DNA from: Paenibacillus sp. 32352
GTDB lineage: Bacteria; Bacillota; Bacilli; Paenibacillales; NBRC-103111
NCBI RefSeq assembly: GCF_002042965.1
Contig: NZ_MZNT01000011.1
Coordinates: 62,001-126,000, forward strand
DNA length: 64,000 nt
Reading direction: 5' to 3'
Made by a program: the position numbers and the translations under genes. Shown here piece after piece: positions 41,477 to 51,169 of the stretch. Each line of letters opens with the position of its first letter. Position 1 is the stretch's first letter. The notes beneath the pieces are model-generated. The model saw only the letters and a program-made list of their open reading frames with translations. It did not search any database and was not told the DNA's origin.

Positions 41477-42757
41477 ATGGATCAACAAGCATGGATTGCC
41501 ATCGGAATTTTTCTAGTCATTTATGCACTCATCATTAGCGAGAAAATTCATCGTACCATCGTAGCGATGATAGGCGGCATCCTGATGGTGGCATTAGGAA
41601 TTGTAAGCCAGGAAACAGCGGTACATCACATCGATTTTAATACGCTCGGCTTGCTGATCGGGATGATGATTATCGTCGGCATCACAGCGGATACAGGCTT
41701 ATTCAAGTATATAGCCGTATGGTCGGCCAAGAAGGCAGGAGGACATCCTGTCAGGATTCTCGTCGTATTGTGCCTGGTTACCGCGGTAGGCTCCGCCTTT
41801 CTGGATAATGTAACGACCGTATTGCTTATGGTGCCGGTTACGCTTAGCATCACGAGAAAGCTTCAGGTAACACCGATTCCCTATTTCATCTCGCAAATTA
41901 TGGCCTCCAATATCGGGGGAACCGCTACGTTAATCGGGGATCCGCCCAACATCATGATTGGCAGCGCCGTCAAGGAACTTACGTTCATGGCCTTTATCAA
42001 TAATTTGTCGCTGATCTCGATCCTGATTTTACTGGCGACGCTGCCCTTTTTCGTTCTGATCTACCGCAAGAAGATTCAAACCACGGATGAACTGCGTCAA
42101 GGCATCATGGAAATGGATGAAAGGTCGGAGATTACCGACACCAGGCTGCTGGTGAAGTGCCTAACGGTACTCGGTTTGACGGTCTTTGGATTTTTTGTGC
42201 ATCAAGTCCTTCATCTGGAGTCGGCTACCGTCGCCTTGGCAGGCGCCTTCCTGCTGCTGTTATTAACGGGGGAGCACGCTCTTGAGCAGGCGTTCCATCG
42301 GGTAGAATGGACGACGATCTTCTTCTTTGTCGGTTTGTTCGTGCTTGTGTCCGGCCTTGTCGAGACGGAGGTCATAGCAGCCCTTGCGGAATATGCCATA
42401 GGCATTACCGGCGGGGACGTAACCAAATCGGCCATCCTTATCCTGTGGCTGAGCGCAATCGCATCCGCATTTCTCGATAACATCCCGTTTGTCGCCACGA
42501 TGATCCCGCTCATTCAGGAGATGGGAACAATGGGGATTACGAATTTGGAGCCTTTATGGTGGAGCCTAGCGCTAGGCGCTTGTTTGGGAGGCAACGGCTC
42601 GCTTATAGGAGCCAGCGCGAATCTGATCGTAGCAGGAATCTCCGGAAGGGAAGGGCATCCTATTTCCTTTATGACTTTTTTCAAGGTCGCGTTTCCGCTT
42701 ATGCTCTTATCGATTGTCATTGCGAACATCTACATCTATTTGCGATATCTAATGTAG
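41477..42757 (+). CDS. ArsB/NhaD-family ion transporter
   Basis: A 426-aa membrane protein of the ion transporter superfamily. It has about 11 hydrophobic spans in two inverted halves, each with a key loop: GSAFLDNVTTVLLMVP ... NIGGTATLIGDPPNIMIG in the first half and SAFLDNIPFVATMIP ... ACLGGNGSLIGASANLIV in the second. This fits Na+/H+ antiport or anion (arsenite-like) export, and the sequence alone does not decide. ATG at 41477 follows AAGGAGGG. It is a single gene between the repeat block and the alaS leader. Confidence 0.88.
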   Translation: MDQQAWIAIGIFLVIYALIISEKIHRTIVAMIGGILMVALGIVSQETAVHHIDFNTLGLLIGMMIIVGITADTGLFKYIAVWSAKKAGGHPVRILVVLCLVTAVGSAFLDNVTTVLLMVPVTLSITRKLQVTPIPYFISQIMASNIGGTATLIGDPPNIMIGSAVKELTFMAFINNLSLISILILLATLPFFVLIYRKKIQTTDELRQGIMEMDERSEITDTRLLVKCLTVLGLTVFGFFVHQVLHLESATVALAGAFLLLLLTGEHALEQAFHRVEWTTIFFFVGLFVLVSGLVETEVIAALAEYAIGITGGDVTKSAILILWLSAIASAFLDNIPFVATMIPLIQEMGTMGITNLEPLWWSLALGACLGGNGSLIGASANLIVAGISGREGHPISFMTFFKVAFPLMLLSIVIANIYIYLRYLM

Positions 42758-42798
42758 AAGAAACGTTGTCTGTAATGTCGAAGCAAGCTGCTGCCGAG

Positions 42799-42828
42799 TT
42801 GACATGGATATCGTGAAACGTATATAAT
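42799..42828 (+). promoter_or_regulatory. Sigma-A promoter of alaS
   Basis: TTGACA (42799-42804), an 18-bp spacer and a perfect TATAAT (42823-42828). Confidence 0.85.
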
Positions 42829-42839
42829 TTCCTTAATTA

Positions 42840-43140
42840 CTGCAAAAAATGGATAATTGAAAGCGTTGATGAAATTCAGTAAGCCATAGCCCATGATCCA
42901 GAGAAGAGGCTCTGGTCCGCATCCATGATGGGGACTAGCTGAGAGAGCCTTTCCATGAAGGATGGCCGAAAGCTCATTTCGGAGTGCGGAACAAATCCGC
43001 CGGATGGACTCGTTATTCGTCTAATAAGGAGATTGTGCAGCTTGCAGGCAGGTAGGCATCAATGCGCTTGCATAAGCAGCTGGACAGTAACCAGGGTGGT
43101 ACCGCGATCGATTCGTCCCTGTCAGCAGGGGCGTTTTTTT
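42840..43140 (+). promoter_or_regulatory. T-box riboswitch of alaS
   Basis: The leader contains a GAGAGAG element, a Stem I-like region with the segment GTGCAGCTTGCAGGCAGGTAGG (a GCT Ala triplet before a GGTAGG element is a candidate specifier), the core CAGGGTGGTACCGCG (about 43092-43106) and a terminator CGTCCCTG - TCAG - CAGGGGCG followed by seven Ts. Low charging of tRNA-Ala should allow read-through into alaS. Confidence 0.88.
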
Positions 43141-43288
43141 GTTTTTTAAGATAGTTATTGTGGCTCAGCTGGCGGCTTAAAGGGATTGCATTTGATAAAA
43201 GGCAGGTCCTTGTACAAGGCGTGCATGCGTCTGCTGACGGAACGGAGTTATCACAAAAACAGACTATATAGTAGGAGGATCAACAATT

Positions 43289-45916
43289 ATGAAAGCCAGT
43301 GAAATTCGCTCCAAATGGTTGGCATTTTTCGAAAGCAAGGGACATAAGATCGAGCCGAGTGCTCCGCTTGTTCCTCACAATGACCCGTCGCTCTTATGGA
43401 TCAACGCGGGTATGGCTCCATTAAAGCCTTATTTCGATGGACGAGTTGTGCCTGATAATCCGCGCATTGCCAACTCCCAGAAGTGTATTCGTACCAATGA
43501 CATTGAGAACGTAGGTAAAACACGCCGTCACCACACGTTTTTTGAGATGCTGGGCAATTTCTCCATCGGAGATTACTTCAAGGAAGAAGCGATCACCTGG
43601 GCTTGGGAGTTCTTGACCGGCAAAGAGTGGCTGGGAATGGACCCGAATCTTCTGTCGGTAACTGTGTATCCCGAGGATACCGAAGCTTACGAATTCTGGA
43701 ACAAGAAAATCGGTCTGCCTGAAGAACGTATCTACAAGCTGGAGGATAACTTCTGGGATATCGGCGAGGGACCTTGCGGACCTTGTACGGAGATTTTCTA
43801 TGACCGCGGCGACGCTTACGGAGACCTGAACGATCCTGAGTGCTGGCCGGGAGGAGAGAACGAACGCTTCCTGGAAGTGTGGAACTTGGTGTTCTCCCAA
43901 TTCAACCATAACAAAGACGGCAGCTACACGCCGCTGCCTAATAAGAATATTGATACGGGCGCGGGCTTGGAGCGTTTTGCGAGCGTATTGCAGAATGTGG
44001 ATTCCAACTTCGATACCGATTTGTTCCAGCCTATTATTCAACAGACCTGCAAGCTGGCAGGTGTGAAATATAATGAGAATGAAGATCACGACGTCGCTTT
44101 GAAGGTTATTGCCGACCACATCCGTACCGTTGTTTTCTCTGTAGGCGACGGGGTGCTGCCATCCAATGAAGGCCGGGGCTACATCATTCGCCGCCTGCTT
44201 CGCCGCGCAGTACGCTACGGAAAAGTACTTGGAATGGATAAACCGTTCCTGTACACTCTGACGCCTGTTGTTGGAGAGGTCATGGGCGTTTACTATCCGG
44301 AAGTGGTGGAAAAGCACGAGTTCATCGAGAAAGTAATCCGTACGGAAGAAGAGCGTTTCCACGAAACCTTGTCCGACGGGCTTATGATCCTGGCGGAAAT
44401 GACGGAGAAAGCACGCAAAGAAGGCAGCACGCAAATCAGCGGCCCGGATGCCTTCAAGCTGTATGATACCTACGGCTTCCCGTTTGACTTGACGGAGGAC
44501 TTCGCCGCTGAAAAAGGAATGACAGTAGATAGAGAAGGCTTTGACCGCGCCATGCAGGAGCAGCGCGACCGCGCAAGGGAAGCTCGTAAGGATGCGGACA
44601 GCATGAAGGTTCAAGGAGGACCGTTGTCCGACTACACGGTTAAAAGTGAGTTTGTTGGGTATACTGAATTGGTAACAACTGCTAAAGTGATTTCTATCGT
44701 TCATGAGAATCAATTCGTCGACTTGGTCGGCGTGGGCGAAACCTGCCAGGTCATTCTGGATAAAACGCCTTTTTATGCCGAAAGCGGCGGTCAAGTGAGC
44801 GATCATGGCGTGATGACGGCAGGGGAGCTTACGCTGCGTGTCGATGATGTTGGGAAAGCGCCTCATGGCCAGCATGTGCATACTGTAACGGTCGAATCCG
44901 GCGTTCTCCGCAAAGGAGATACCGTACAGGCGTCTGTTAACGAGGAGCTGCGCGACGATATTATCAAAAACCATACGGCGACCCATTTGCTGCACAAAGC
45001 GTTGAAGGAAGTGCTGGGTGAGCATGTCAACCAGGCGGGTTCCTTGGTAGCTCCGGAGCGTCTGCGCTTTGACTTCTCGCATTTTGGAAGCATTAGTGCG
45101 GAGGAGCTGCAGGATATTGAGCAGCGCGTTAACCGGCAAATTTGGAAAAGCACGCCGCTCAACATTTCGCTGAAGCCGATTGCTGAAGCCAAAGCAATGG
45201 GAGCTATGGCCCTGTTCGGTGAAAAATACGGCGATGTCGTCCGTGTAGTGCAGGTAGGCGACTACAGCCTGGAGCTGTGCGGCGGATGCCATGTTGCCAA
45301 TACTAGTCAAATCGGCTTGTTCAAAATCGTCGGTGAATCCGGCATCGGTTCCGGTGTTCGCCGGATCGAAGCAGTAACCGGACGCAATGCATATGAGTAT
45401 TTGGATCAGCAGCTTCAGCTGCTTCGCGACTCTGCCGGATTGTTAAAAGCCAATATTCAAGACGTTCCGAAGCGGATTGACGGCCTGTTCGCACAACTGA
45501 AGGAGCTGTCTCGCGAGAACGAGTCGCTCAAGGCAAAGCTTGGCAAAATTGAAGCCGGCTCCTTGACGGATCAAGTGAAGGATGTCCAGGGCGTGCCGGT
45601 ACTGGCTGCTCAAGTAAGCGCTGGAGACATGGAATCGCTGCGAGGCATCCTGGATCAAATGAAAGCCAAGCTCAGCTCAGCGATTATCGTGCTCGGCGCC
45701 GCATCCGAGGATAAAGTGAACCTTGTGGCGGCTGTAACGCCAGACTTGATTTCCAAAGGCTTCCATGCCGGCAAGCTGATCAAGGAAACAGCGGCAATCG
45801 TAGGCGGCAGCGGCGGCGGACGTCCGGATATGGCGCAGGCGGGAGGCAAAGACGCGTCCAAGCTTCAAGAAGCGCTTCAGCAAGTCGAGAAGCTGGTTGC
45901 TCAGGTAACGGCGTAA
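43289..45916 (+). CDS. alaS: Alanyl-tRNA synthetase
   Basis: An 875-aa class II synthetase of standard length. Catalytic core from residue 1 (MKASEIRSKWLAFFESKGH, TRRHHTFFEMLGNFSIGDYF), editing domain with the zinc-binding HxxxH (NHTATHLLHKAL) and CGGCHV, a coiled region around residues 725-760, and the C-terminal GGGRPDMAQAGG motif of the C-Ala domain. ATG at 43289 follows AGGAGG. Controlled by the T-box in front. Confidence 0.98.
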   Translation: MKASEIRSKWLAFFESKGHKIEPSAPLVPHNDPSLLWINAGMAPLKPYFDGRVVPDNPRIANSQKCIRTNDIENVGKTRRHHTFFEMLGNFSIGDYFKEEAITWAWEFLTGKEWLGMDPNLLSVTVYPEDTEAYEFWNKKIGLPEERIYKLEDNFWDIGEGPCGPCTEIFYDRGDAYGDLNDPECWPGGENERFLEVWNLVFSQFNHNKDGSYTPLPNKNIDTGAGLERFASVLQNVDSNFDTDLFQPIIQQTCKLAGVKYNENEDHDVALKVIADHIRTVVFSVGDGVLPSNEGRGYIIRRLLRRAVRYGKVLGMDKPFLYTLTPVVGEVMGVYYPEVVEKHEFIEKVIRTEEERFHETLSDGLMILAEMTEKARKEGSTQISGPDAFKLYDTYGFPFDLTEDFAAEKGMTVDREGFDRAMQEQRDRAREARKDADSMKVQGGPLSDYTVKSEFVGYTELVTTAKVISIVHENQFVDLVGVGETCQVILDKTPFYAESGGQVSDHGVMTAGELTLRVDDVGKAPHGQHVHTVTVESGVLRKGDTVQASVNEELRDDIIKNHTATHLLHKALKEVLGEHVNQAGSLVAPERLRFDFSHFGSISAEELQDIEQRVNRQIWKSTPLNISLKPIAEAKAMGAMALFGEKYGDVVRVVQVGDYSLELCGGCHVANTSQIGLFKIVGESGIGSGVRRIEAVTGRNAYEYLDQQLQLLRDSAGLLKANIQDVPKRIDGLFAQLKELSRENESLKAKLGKIEAGSLTDQVKDVQGVPVLAAQVSAGDMESLRGILDQMKAKLSSAIIVLGAASEDKVNLVAAVTPDLISKGFHAGKLIKETAAIVGGSGGGRPDMAQAGGKDASKLQEALQQVEKLVAQVTA

Positions 45917-46041
45917 AAATTCAAGCAAGCCTAAAATAAATTTGCTTTGTCAACAGGAATTATTCGACAAACAGCGAATATAAGATGATATCGGCTGTTG
46001 TCAGCTATGTTTTACATTTATGTTTCTAAGGGGGTGTTGGG

Positions 46042-46305
46042 ATGAGTTCGATGGATAAAACGATGAAATTTAACGTAAAAGCGGAAGAAATCGAAACATC
46101 GCCCAAGGAAGTCATGTTGGCGGTATATGACGCGTTACAGGAGAAGGGCTATAATCCGATCAATCAAATTGTGGGGTACCTTTTATCCGGCGACCCGGCT
46201 TATATTCCCCGTCATAACAATGCAAGAAGCATAATTCGCAAACGGGAGCGCGATGAACTGATCGAGGAATTGGTCCGTTCCTATTTGCAGCAGCATAAAT
46301 CGTAA
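46042..46305 (+). CDS. ireB: IreB family regulatory phosphoprotein (UPF0297)
   Basis: An 87-aa cytosolic protein (YrzL in B. subtilis). MDKTMKFNVKAEE and the invariant YDALQEKGYNPINQIVGYLLSGDPAYIPRHNNARSIIRK are present; the Thr pair near the start is the site that the PrkC/IreK kinase phosphorylates in Enterococcus IreB. AAGGGGGTG precedes the ATG. The order alaS-ireB-yqgF-DUF1292 is typical of Bacillales. A single 0A-box-like TTCGACA lies upstream at 45963. Confidence 0.95.
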   Translation: MSSMDKTMKFNVKAEEIETSPKEVMLAVYDALQEKGYNPINQIVGYLLSGDPAYIPRHNNARSIIRKRERDELIEELVRSYLQQHKS

Positions 46306-46369
46306 TGAGTAAGCAAGGCCTCGGGTGCAGAGACTAAGTCCGGGGCCTGCCTTTGGGAGTTTACAAGTC

Positions 46370-46789
46370 ATGCAGCGTTTAATGGGTTTGGATTATGGAG
46401 ACAAAACGATCGGCATTGCTTTAAGCGATGAGCTCGGCTGGACCGCGCAGGGCCTCGAAGTTATTCGTCGTACGACCTTGGAACGGGATTTCGCAAGAAT
46501 CCGTGAAATCATTGACCAATACAGTGTCAGTGAATTGGTTGTCGGCTTGCCGAAGAACATGAATAATACGATTGGGCCGCGCGGTGAAATCTGTATCGAA
46601 TTTGCCCAGTCATTGCAGCAAGCTTTGCAAATGCCCGTCCATTTATGGGATGAGCGCCTAACTACCGCGTCCGCGCAGCGAACGCTGCTAGAGGCTGATG
46701 TAAGCCGCAAAAAAAGGAAACAGGTCATTGATAAAATGGCAGCTGCGCTTATTTTGCAAGGATATATGGATTCCAAATCGAAGAGGTGA
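46370..46789 (+). CDS. yqgF: Putative pre-16S rRNA nuclease / Holliday junction resolvase (YqgF)
   Basis: A 139-aa RNase H-fold protein (YrrK/RuvX). MGLDYGDKTIGIALSD carries the first catalytic Asp, VVGLPKNMNN the conserved loop and WDERLTTASAQRTL the second acid. ATG at 46370 agrees with homologues; the extra 15 residues in the longer frame have no ribosome site. The family processes the 16S 5' end in E. coli; a recombination role has also been proposed. Confidence 0.94.
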   Translation: MQRLMGLDYGDKTIGIALSDELGWTAQGLEVIRRTTLERDFARIREIIDQYSVSELVVGLPKNMNNTIGPRGEICIEFAQSLQQALQMPVHLWDERLTTASAQRTLLEADVSRKKRKQVIDKMAAALILQGYMDSKSKR

Positions 46790-46794
46790 ATGGT

Positions 46795-47103
46795 ATGTCT
46801 AAAGAGGAACAACTGCAGGAAGAAGAATTGGATATCATTGTTATTCCGGATGACGATGGCAATGAAGAGGAATTTGAAGTGGTTGCAAGATTCGAGGTAG
46901 ACGGTTCGGACAAAAAATATTTGATGGTTGTTCCGATGGACGCCGACGAAGAGTCGGATGAAGTGTATGCCTTCCGCTACGAGGAGGATGGAGACGACTT
47001 GCAGCTGTACACCATCGATGATGAAGAAGAATGGAATATCGTGGAAGAAACGTTCAACACGCTGATGGATGAAGCGGCGGAGGACGAGGAAGAATCCCGT
47101 TAA
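46795..47103 (+). CDS. DUF1292 protein (YrzB-like)
   Basis: A 102-aa very acidic protein. It has the DUF1292 core EEFEVVARFEVDGSDKKYLMVVPM ... EVYAFRYEEDGDDLQLYTIDDEEEWNIVEETFN. ATG at 46795 lies 8 bp after GAGGTG. It follows yqgF by 5 bp. Function is unknown; it is a conserved member of the ireB-yqgF operon. Confidence 0.92.
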   Translation: MSKEEQLQEEELDIIVIPDDDGNEEEFEVVARFEVDGSDKKYLMVVPMDADEESDEVYAFRYEEDGDDLQLYTIDDEEEWNIVEETFNTLMDEAAEDEEESR

Positions 47104-47125
47104 GCCAAGGCAGGAGGATTATCCT

Positions 47126-47428
47126 TTGTACGAATTGAAAGATATGAAACCAACGAATCAGTTGCGCAGCGCATACGGAGATGATATTATTTTGTATGAC
47201 GACCGCGAACAATCCGTTGCTTACAAGCTTCTGGCCGAATTTCAGCTGGGCGACCAAAGCTACGCGGTGCTTCAGTCTGAAAAAGGCAAGAACGAAGAGC
47301 CTGAGATCTTCAAGGTTACCTCGGCTGAAGGTGAGCTTGAACTCGAGACTATAGATGACGATGACGAGTGGGAAATGGTGTCCGAGCTTTACGACGAGAT
47401 GACCTTCCCGCAAGACGATATGGAGTAA
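47126..47428 (+). CDS. Second DUF1292 protein
   Basis: A 100-aa acidic protein starting at TTG 47126, 8 bp after AGGAGG. The core LAEFQLGDQSYAVLQSEKGKNEEPEIFKVTSAEGELELETIDDDDEWEMV matches the same family as the gene before it, so this is a tandem but well-diverged duplicate. Function is unknown. Confidence 0.88.
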   Translation: MYELKDMKPTNQLRSAYGDDIILYDDREQSVAYKLLAEFQLGDQSYAVLQSEKGKNEEPEIFKVTSAEGELELETIDDDDEWEMVSELYDEMTFPQDDME

Positions 47429-47454
47429 ACGACAATTTGCTTTCAAACGGAGGC

Positions 47455-47478
47455 GAGCGGAGACAATCCGCTCTTTTT
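47455..47478 (+). terminator. Terminator of the alaS-ireB-yqgF-DUF1292 run
   Basis: GAGCGGA - GACAA - TCCGCTC followed by TTTTT. Confidence 0.85.
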
Positions 47479-47536
47479 CGTTGTTTGGATGGCAATAGAT
47501 AGATATAGCTTTTGGTGAAAGGAGCCCAGGGAAAAC

Positions 47537-48604
47537 GTGACTGCAGGACCTAGAATGGCGTTAGGCAAGAAGATCGCCATAATCATCATAATCGTTTTTC
47601 TGGCGGGTGCAGCCGGTATCGGTTGGTATGCAAGACAAATGCTCCGGCCGATGCCTTCATCTGATCAGCCTGTGCGTGTAGTGATCCCTTCGGGGACAGG
47701 TTCTTCAGCCATTGCGCAGAAGCTGGAGCAGTCAGGACTTATTCCTAATGCGACTATGTTCACCTTGTATTTGAAATATAAAGGGCAAGGGGATAAGCTG
47801 CAGGCCGGCGAATATGAGTTAACTCCAGGAATGTCGCTGGACGCTATTATAGACGTACTGAACAAAGGATTGACCATCAAGGAGCAGGGAGTCAAATTGA
47901 CGGTTCCTGAAGGCTTTACAGTCAAGCAAATTGCTGAGAAGGTGAATCAGCAGTTCGGGACAGAGGCCGGTTTGTTTGTAAAAGCCGCGCAGGAAGGGAA
48001 CCATTATACCGCGCATTCGTTTTCCTATATACCTGAAAGCCCACAGCTGAACAACAGGCTGGAGGGGTATTTATTTCCTGAGACGTACGAATGGAAGAAA
48101 GATATCCCCATCGAGGATATGCTGGACCAAATGATGCTCGAGCTGGACAAGAAGCTTGCCTCGCTTCCCGACGGTTGGCAGGAGAGCATCCGTTCACGAG
48201 GACAAACGGTCCATCAAATGATGACCGTTGCTTCTCTTATCGAAAGGGAAGTCGTTCTGGACGAGGAGCGTCCGCTGGTGGCCAGCGTCATTTACAATCG
48301 ATTGAGCAAATCTATGCCGCTGCAAATTGATGCGACGGTCCAGTATTTGCTGGATAAGCCTAAAGAACGATTATTTGAAAAAGATTTGCAAATAGAAAGC
48401 CATTATAATACGTATTTGCATCCCGGATTGCCCCCGGGTCCGATAGCTAGTCCTAGTCTAGCTTCTATCAAAGCCGCAATAGAGCCCGCTGACACCAAAT
48501 ATTTGTTTTATGTCACCAAAAAAGATGGAAGCAAGGGGCATTTATTTGCGGAAACCTATGAGCAGCACCAACAAAATATTGCGGCAAGCAAAAAGAACCA
48601 ATAA
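47537..48604 (+). CDS. mltG: Endolytic transglycosylase MltG
   Basis: A 355-aa single-pass membrane protein (YrrL) that cuts nascent glycan strands. N-terminal anchor IAIIIIIVFLAGAAGIGWYA, a LysM-like part (VVIPSGTGSSAIAQKLEQSGLI) and the catalytic domain with the active Glu in MTVASLIEREVV and YNTYLHPGLPPGPIASPSLASIKAAIEP. GTG at 47537 follows AAAGGAG with a somewhat long gap; ATG at 47552 is an alternative. Confidence 0.94.
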   Translation: MTAGPRMALGKKIAIIIIIVFLAGAAGIGWYARQMLRPMPSSDQPVRVVIPSGTGSSAIAQKLEQSGLIPNATMFTLYLKYKGQGDKLQAGEYELTPGMSLDAIIDVLNKGLTIKEQGVKLTVPEGFTVKQIAEKVNQQFGTEAGLFVKAAQEGNHYTAHSFSYIPESPQLNNRLEGYLFPETYEWKKDIPIEDMLDQMMLELDKKLASLPDGWQESIRSRGQTVHQMMTVASLIEREVVLDEERPLVASVIYNRLSKSMPLQIDATVQYLLDKPKERLFEKDLQIESHYNTYLHPGLPPGPIASPSLASIKAAIEPADTKYLFYVTKKDGSKGHLFAETYEQHQQNIAASKKNQ

Positions 48605-48619
48605 GGAGAGAGTGGTATA

Positions 48620-49549
48620 ATGAGAAAACCGGAGCTGTATATATCAGCCGGCTCGGCGGAAGAGGTAAGAGCCTATATCGAAGCGGGTGCTGACGCTGTT
48701 GCTGTAGGCGAGCACCGATTCGGAATGCGACTGCCGGGGGAGATTAAGCTAGACGAGCTAAGCGAGCTGATCCCGTGGGTTCATGAGCAGGGAGCCAAAA
48801 TTTATGTGGTAGCCAACAAAATCATGGAGAATGATCTGCTTGCAGAGCTGGCCGATTATTTACGCCGTGTCAAAGAATTGAAGGCGGCCGCCGTCGTATT
48901 CGGGGATCCCGCTGTGCTGATTGCTATGCGCCAAGGCGCACAAGGATTGCCGCTCCATTGGAATGCGGAGATGACCTCGACCAACTATGAAACGGCGAAT
49001 TACTGGAGAGCCAAAGGGGCAACAAGGGTCGTTCTGGCGCGCGAGCTGAACTTGGAAGAAACGCTTGAGATCAAGAGACAGCTTCCCAACATGGAAGTTG
49101 AAGTGCAGGTCCACGGTATTACGAATATATACCATTCCAAACGGAATCTTCTGACGAATTATCAGGAGCATCAAGGGCACGATCAACGCCGGAGTACAGG
49201 CAAGGAGGAAGGGCTTTTCCTTATCGAGCAGGAACGTAAGGATGAGCGCTACCCGGTCTATGAAGATGCCAACGGAACCCATATTATGAGCTCGGACGAT
49301 ATTTGTATGCTGGAGGATTTGCATGAGCTGATGGGCGGGCAAATTGACAGCTTCCGAATCGATCCCCTGTTGAAGCCGCTTGAATATAACTTGACTGTGA
49401 TTCAAAGCTACCGTAAAGCGATCGATGCGTACTTTGCCGATCCGGAGCAGTACGCGTTCCAGGAAGAGTGGATGGATGCGATTCGTGAGCTGCAGGACCC
49501 GCGGCGCGAGCTGTCATTCGGATTCTTTTATAAAGAACAAGTCTATTAA
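48620..49549 (+). CDS. U32 family peptidase-like protein (YrrN/TrhP1-like)
   Basis: A 309-aa member of the U32 family, the shorter of a tandem pair. It begins KPELYISAGSAEEVRAYIEAGADAVAVGEHRFGMR and keeps VVFGDPAVL and VHGITNIYHSKRNLLTNY, where most full-length members have a Cys cluster. In B. subtilis the yrrN/yrrO pair is needed for 5-hydroxyuridine at tRNA position 34. The methyltransferase gene yrrM (trmR), which precedes yrrN there, is missing here: mltG ends only 15 bp upstream. Confidence 0.88.
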   Translation: MRKPELYISAGSAEEVRAYIEAGADAVAVGEHRFGMRLPGEIKLDELSELIPWVHEQGAKIYVVANKIMENDLLAELADYLRRVKELKAAAVVFGDPAVLIAMRQGAQGLPLHWNAEMTSTNYETANYWRAKGATRVVLARELNLEETLEIKRQLPNMEVEVQVHGITNIYHSKRNLLTNYQEHQGHDQRRSTGKEEGLFLIEQERKDERYPVYEDANGTHIMSSDDICMLEDLHELMGGQIDSFRIDPLLKPLEYNLTVIQSYRKAIDAYFADPEQYAFQEEWMDAIRELQDPRRELSFGFFYKEQVY

Positions 49550-49592
49550 TGCATCGGAACACAAGCATATTATTGAATAAGGGGTTGAAACC

Positions 49593-50873
49593 ATGACTTT
49601 GGTACAGCAAGATCTACTTGGCAAACGTGTACGCCTCGAAAAGCCTGAGCTGCTTGCTCCCGCAGGAAGCTTGGAAAAGCTGAAATTTGCGGTTCACTAC
49701 GGGGCGGATGCGGTTTATATCGGCGGTCAACAGTACGGACTTCGCTCGAACGCGGACAACTTCACCTTTGAGGAAATGCGCGAAGGCGTGGAGTTCGCTG
49801 CGCGCTACGGAGCCAAAGTGTTCGTTGCAACGAATATTTATGCCCATAATGAAGATATAGCCGGGATTGAGGACTATTTGCGCGGCATTCAGGATGCGGG
49901 TGTAGCTGCCATTATCGTCGCCGATCCGGTGATTATTGAAGCATGCAAACGTGTAGCTCCCAAGCTGGAGATTCATTTGAGCACTCAGCAATCGACGATG
50001 AACTGGCAAGCCGTCCAGTTTTGGAAGGAAGAAGGCGTGGACCGTGTCGTCTTGGCTCGCGAAGCGAGCATGCAGGAAATTGTAGATATCAAGAAGCATG
50101 TTGATGTTGAAATCGAAGTATTCGTCCATGGCGCTATGTGCAGCTCTTATTCGGGACGCTGCGTCTTGTCGAACCATTTTACCGATCGGGATTCCAATCG
50201 AGGCGGCTGCTGCCAGTCCTGTCGTTGGAAATACGATTTGTTCACGACCGAAGAAGATCGGCTCGAAGGCATCAAGGAGCTTCCGCTGTTCAGCGAGACG
50301 GATAATGCGTTCTCTATGAGCTCGAAGGATCTGTGCATGATTGAACATATTCCCGATCTTGTCCGTTCGGGTGTAGACAGCTTCAAAATCGAAGGCCGTA
50401 TGAAAAGCGTTCACTATGTAGCAACGGTTGTGAATGCCTATCGTCAAGCCATCGACGCCTACTTCGAAGACCCGGTGAACTATACCTTAAAGCCGGAATG
50501 GCAGTATGAGATCCAAAAGGCGGCGAACCGTCCGTTGAATACAGGCTTCTTCTATGATGAGCCGGGACATGAAGACCATATCTTTGAACCGGAAGATAAG
50601 GCTGCTCCTTACGACTTTGTGGGTGTGGTGATGGAGTATGATGAAGCTACGGGTATAGCGACGATCCAACAGCGAAATCACTTCAAGCCGGGACAAGAGG
50701 TTGAATTCTTCGGGCCTAAAGGCACCTTCTTCAAGCAAACCGTACCAGCTCTTTATGATGAAGAGGGGGTCGAGCTCGACGCTGCCCGCCACCCGCTGCA
50801 AAGAATTAAGCTGAAGGTGGACCAACCGGTCAAACCATTCGACATGATGCGTAAAAAAATGAGGAAAGCGTAA
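49593..50873 (+). CDS. U32 family peptidase-like protein (YrrO/TrhP2-like)
   Basis: A 426-aa full-length U32 protein. It has ELLAPAGSLEKLKFAVHYGADAVYIGGQQYGLR, the family signature FVHGAMCSSYSGRCVLSNH and the Cys cluster GGCCQSCRWKYDLF, which could hold an Fe-S centre as in related tRNA/rRNA hydroxylation proteins. A C-terminal barrel domain follows from about residue 340. It lies 43 bp after its shorter partner; both probably form one complex for tRNA U34 hydroxylation. Confidence 0.92.
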   Translation: MTLVQQDLLGKRVRLEKPELLAPAGSLEKLKFAVHYGADAVYIGGQQYGLRSNADNFTFEEMREGVEFAARYGAKVFVATNIYAHNEDIAGIEDYLRGIQDAGVAAIIVADPVIIEACKRVAPKLEIHLSTQQSTMNWQAVQFWKEEGVDRVVLAREASMQEIVDIKKHVDVEIEVFVHGAMCSSYSGRCVLSNHFTDRDSNRGGCCQSCRWKYDLFTTEEDRLEGIKELPLFSETDNAFSMSSKDLCMIEHIPDLVRSGVDSFKIEGRMKSVHYVATVVNAYRQAIDAYFEDPVNYTLKPEWQYEIQKAANRPLNTGFFYDEPGHEDHIFEPEDKAAPYDFVGVVMEYDEATGIATIQQRNHFKPGQEVEFFGPKGTFFKQTVPALYDEEGVELDAARHPLQRIKLKVDQPVKPFDMMRKKMRKA

Positions 50874-50900
50874 TTGCGCTCCCATAGATGAACTATCCGA

Positions 50901-50928
50901 AGTCCCTGTATATCAGGGGCTTTTTTCT
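50901..50928 (+). terminator. Terminator of the mltG-U32 operon
   Basis: AGTCCCTG - TATAT - CAGGGGCT followed by TTTTTC. Confidence 0.88.
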
Positions 50929-51169
50929 TATGTTCTAGGAAGTAAGGCCCATGGACAAAGTTGTAAAAAAAGAATATTATGCTACGTGTTACCATGGAAA
51001 TGTTTGTAGGTTGACGAAAGCGATCATAGTAAGTCGACAGAACTATTTTTTTGCAATGAAAGCGATTTTTTGAGAGGAATTAGGCGGACCATGTCGAATA
51101 ACATGGTAAGCTTAAACTGCATCCCAACTACGCAGAATAACCTATTTCAGAAGCAGGGTGGTGGGTCCT

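Noticed and set aside
43421..45310. 629-aa minus-strand open frame inside alaS
   Set aside because: Antisense shadow of alaS, which is certain; no ribosome site and no recognisable domain.
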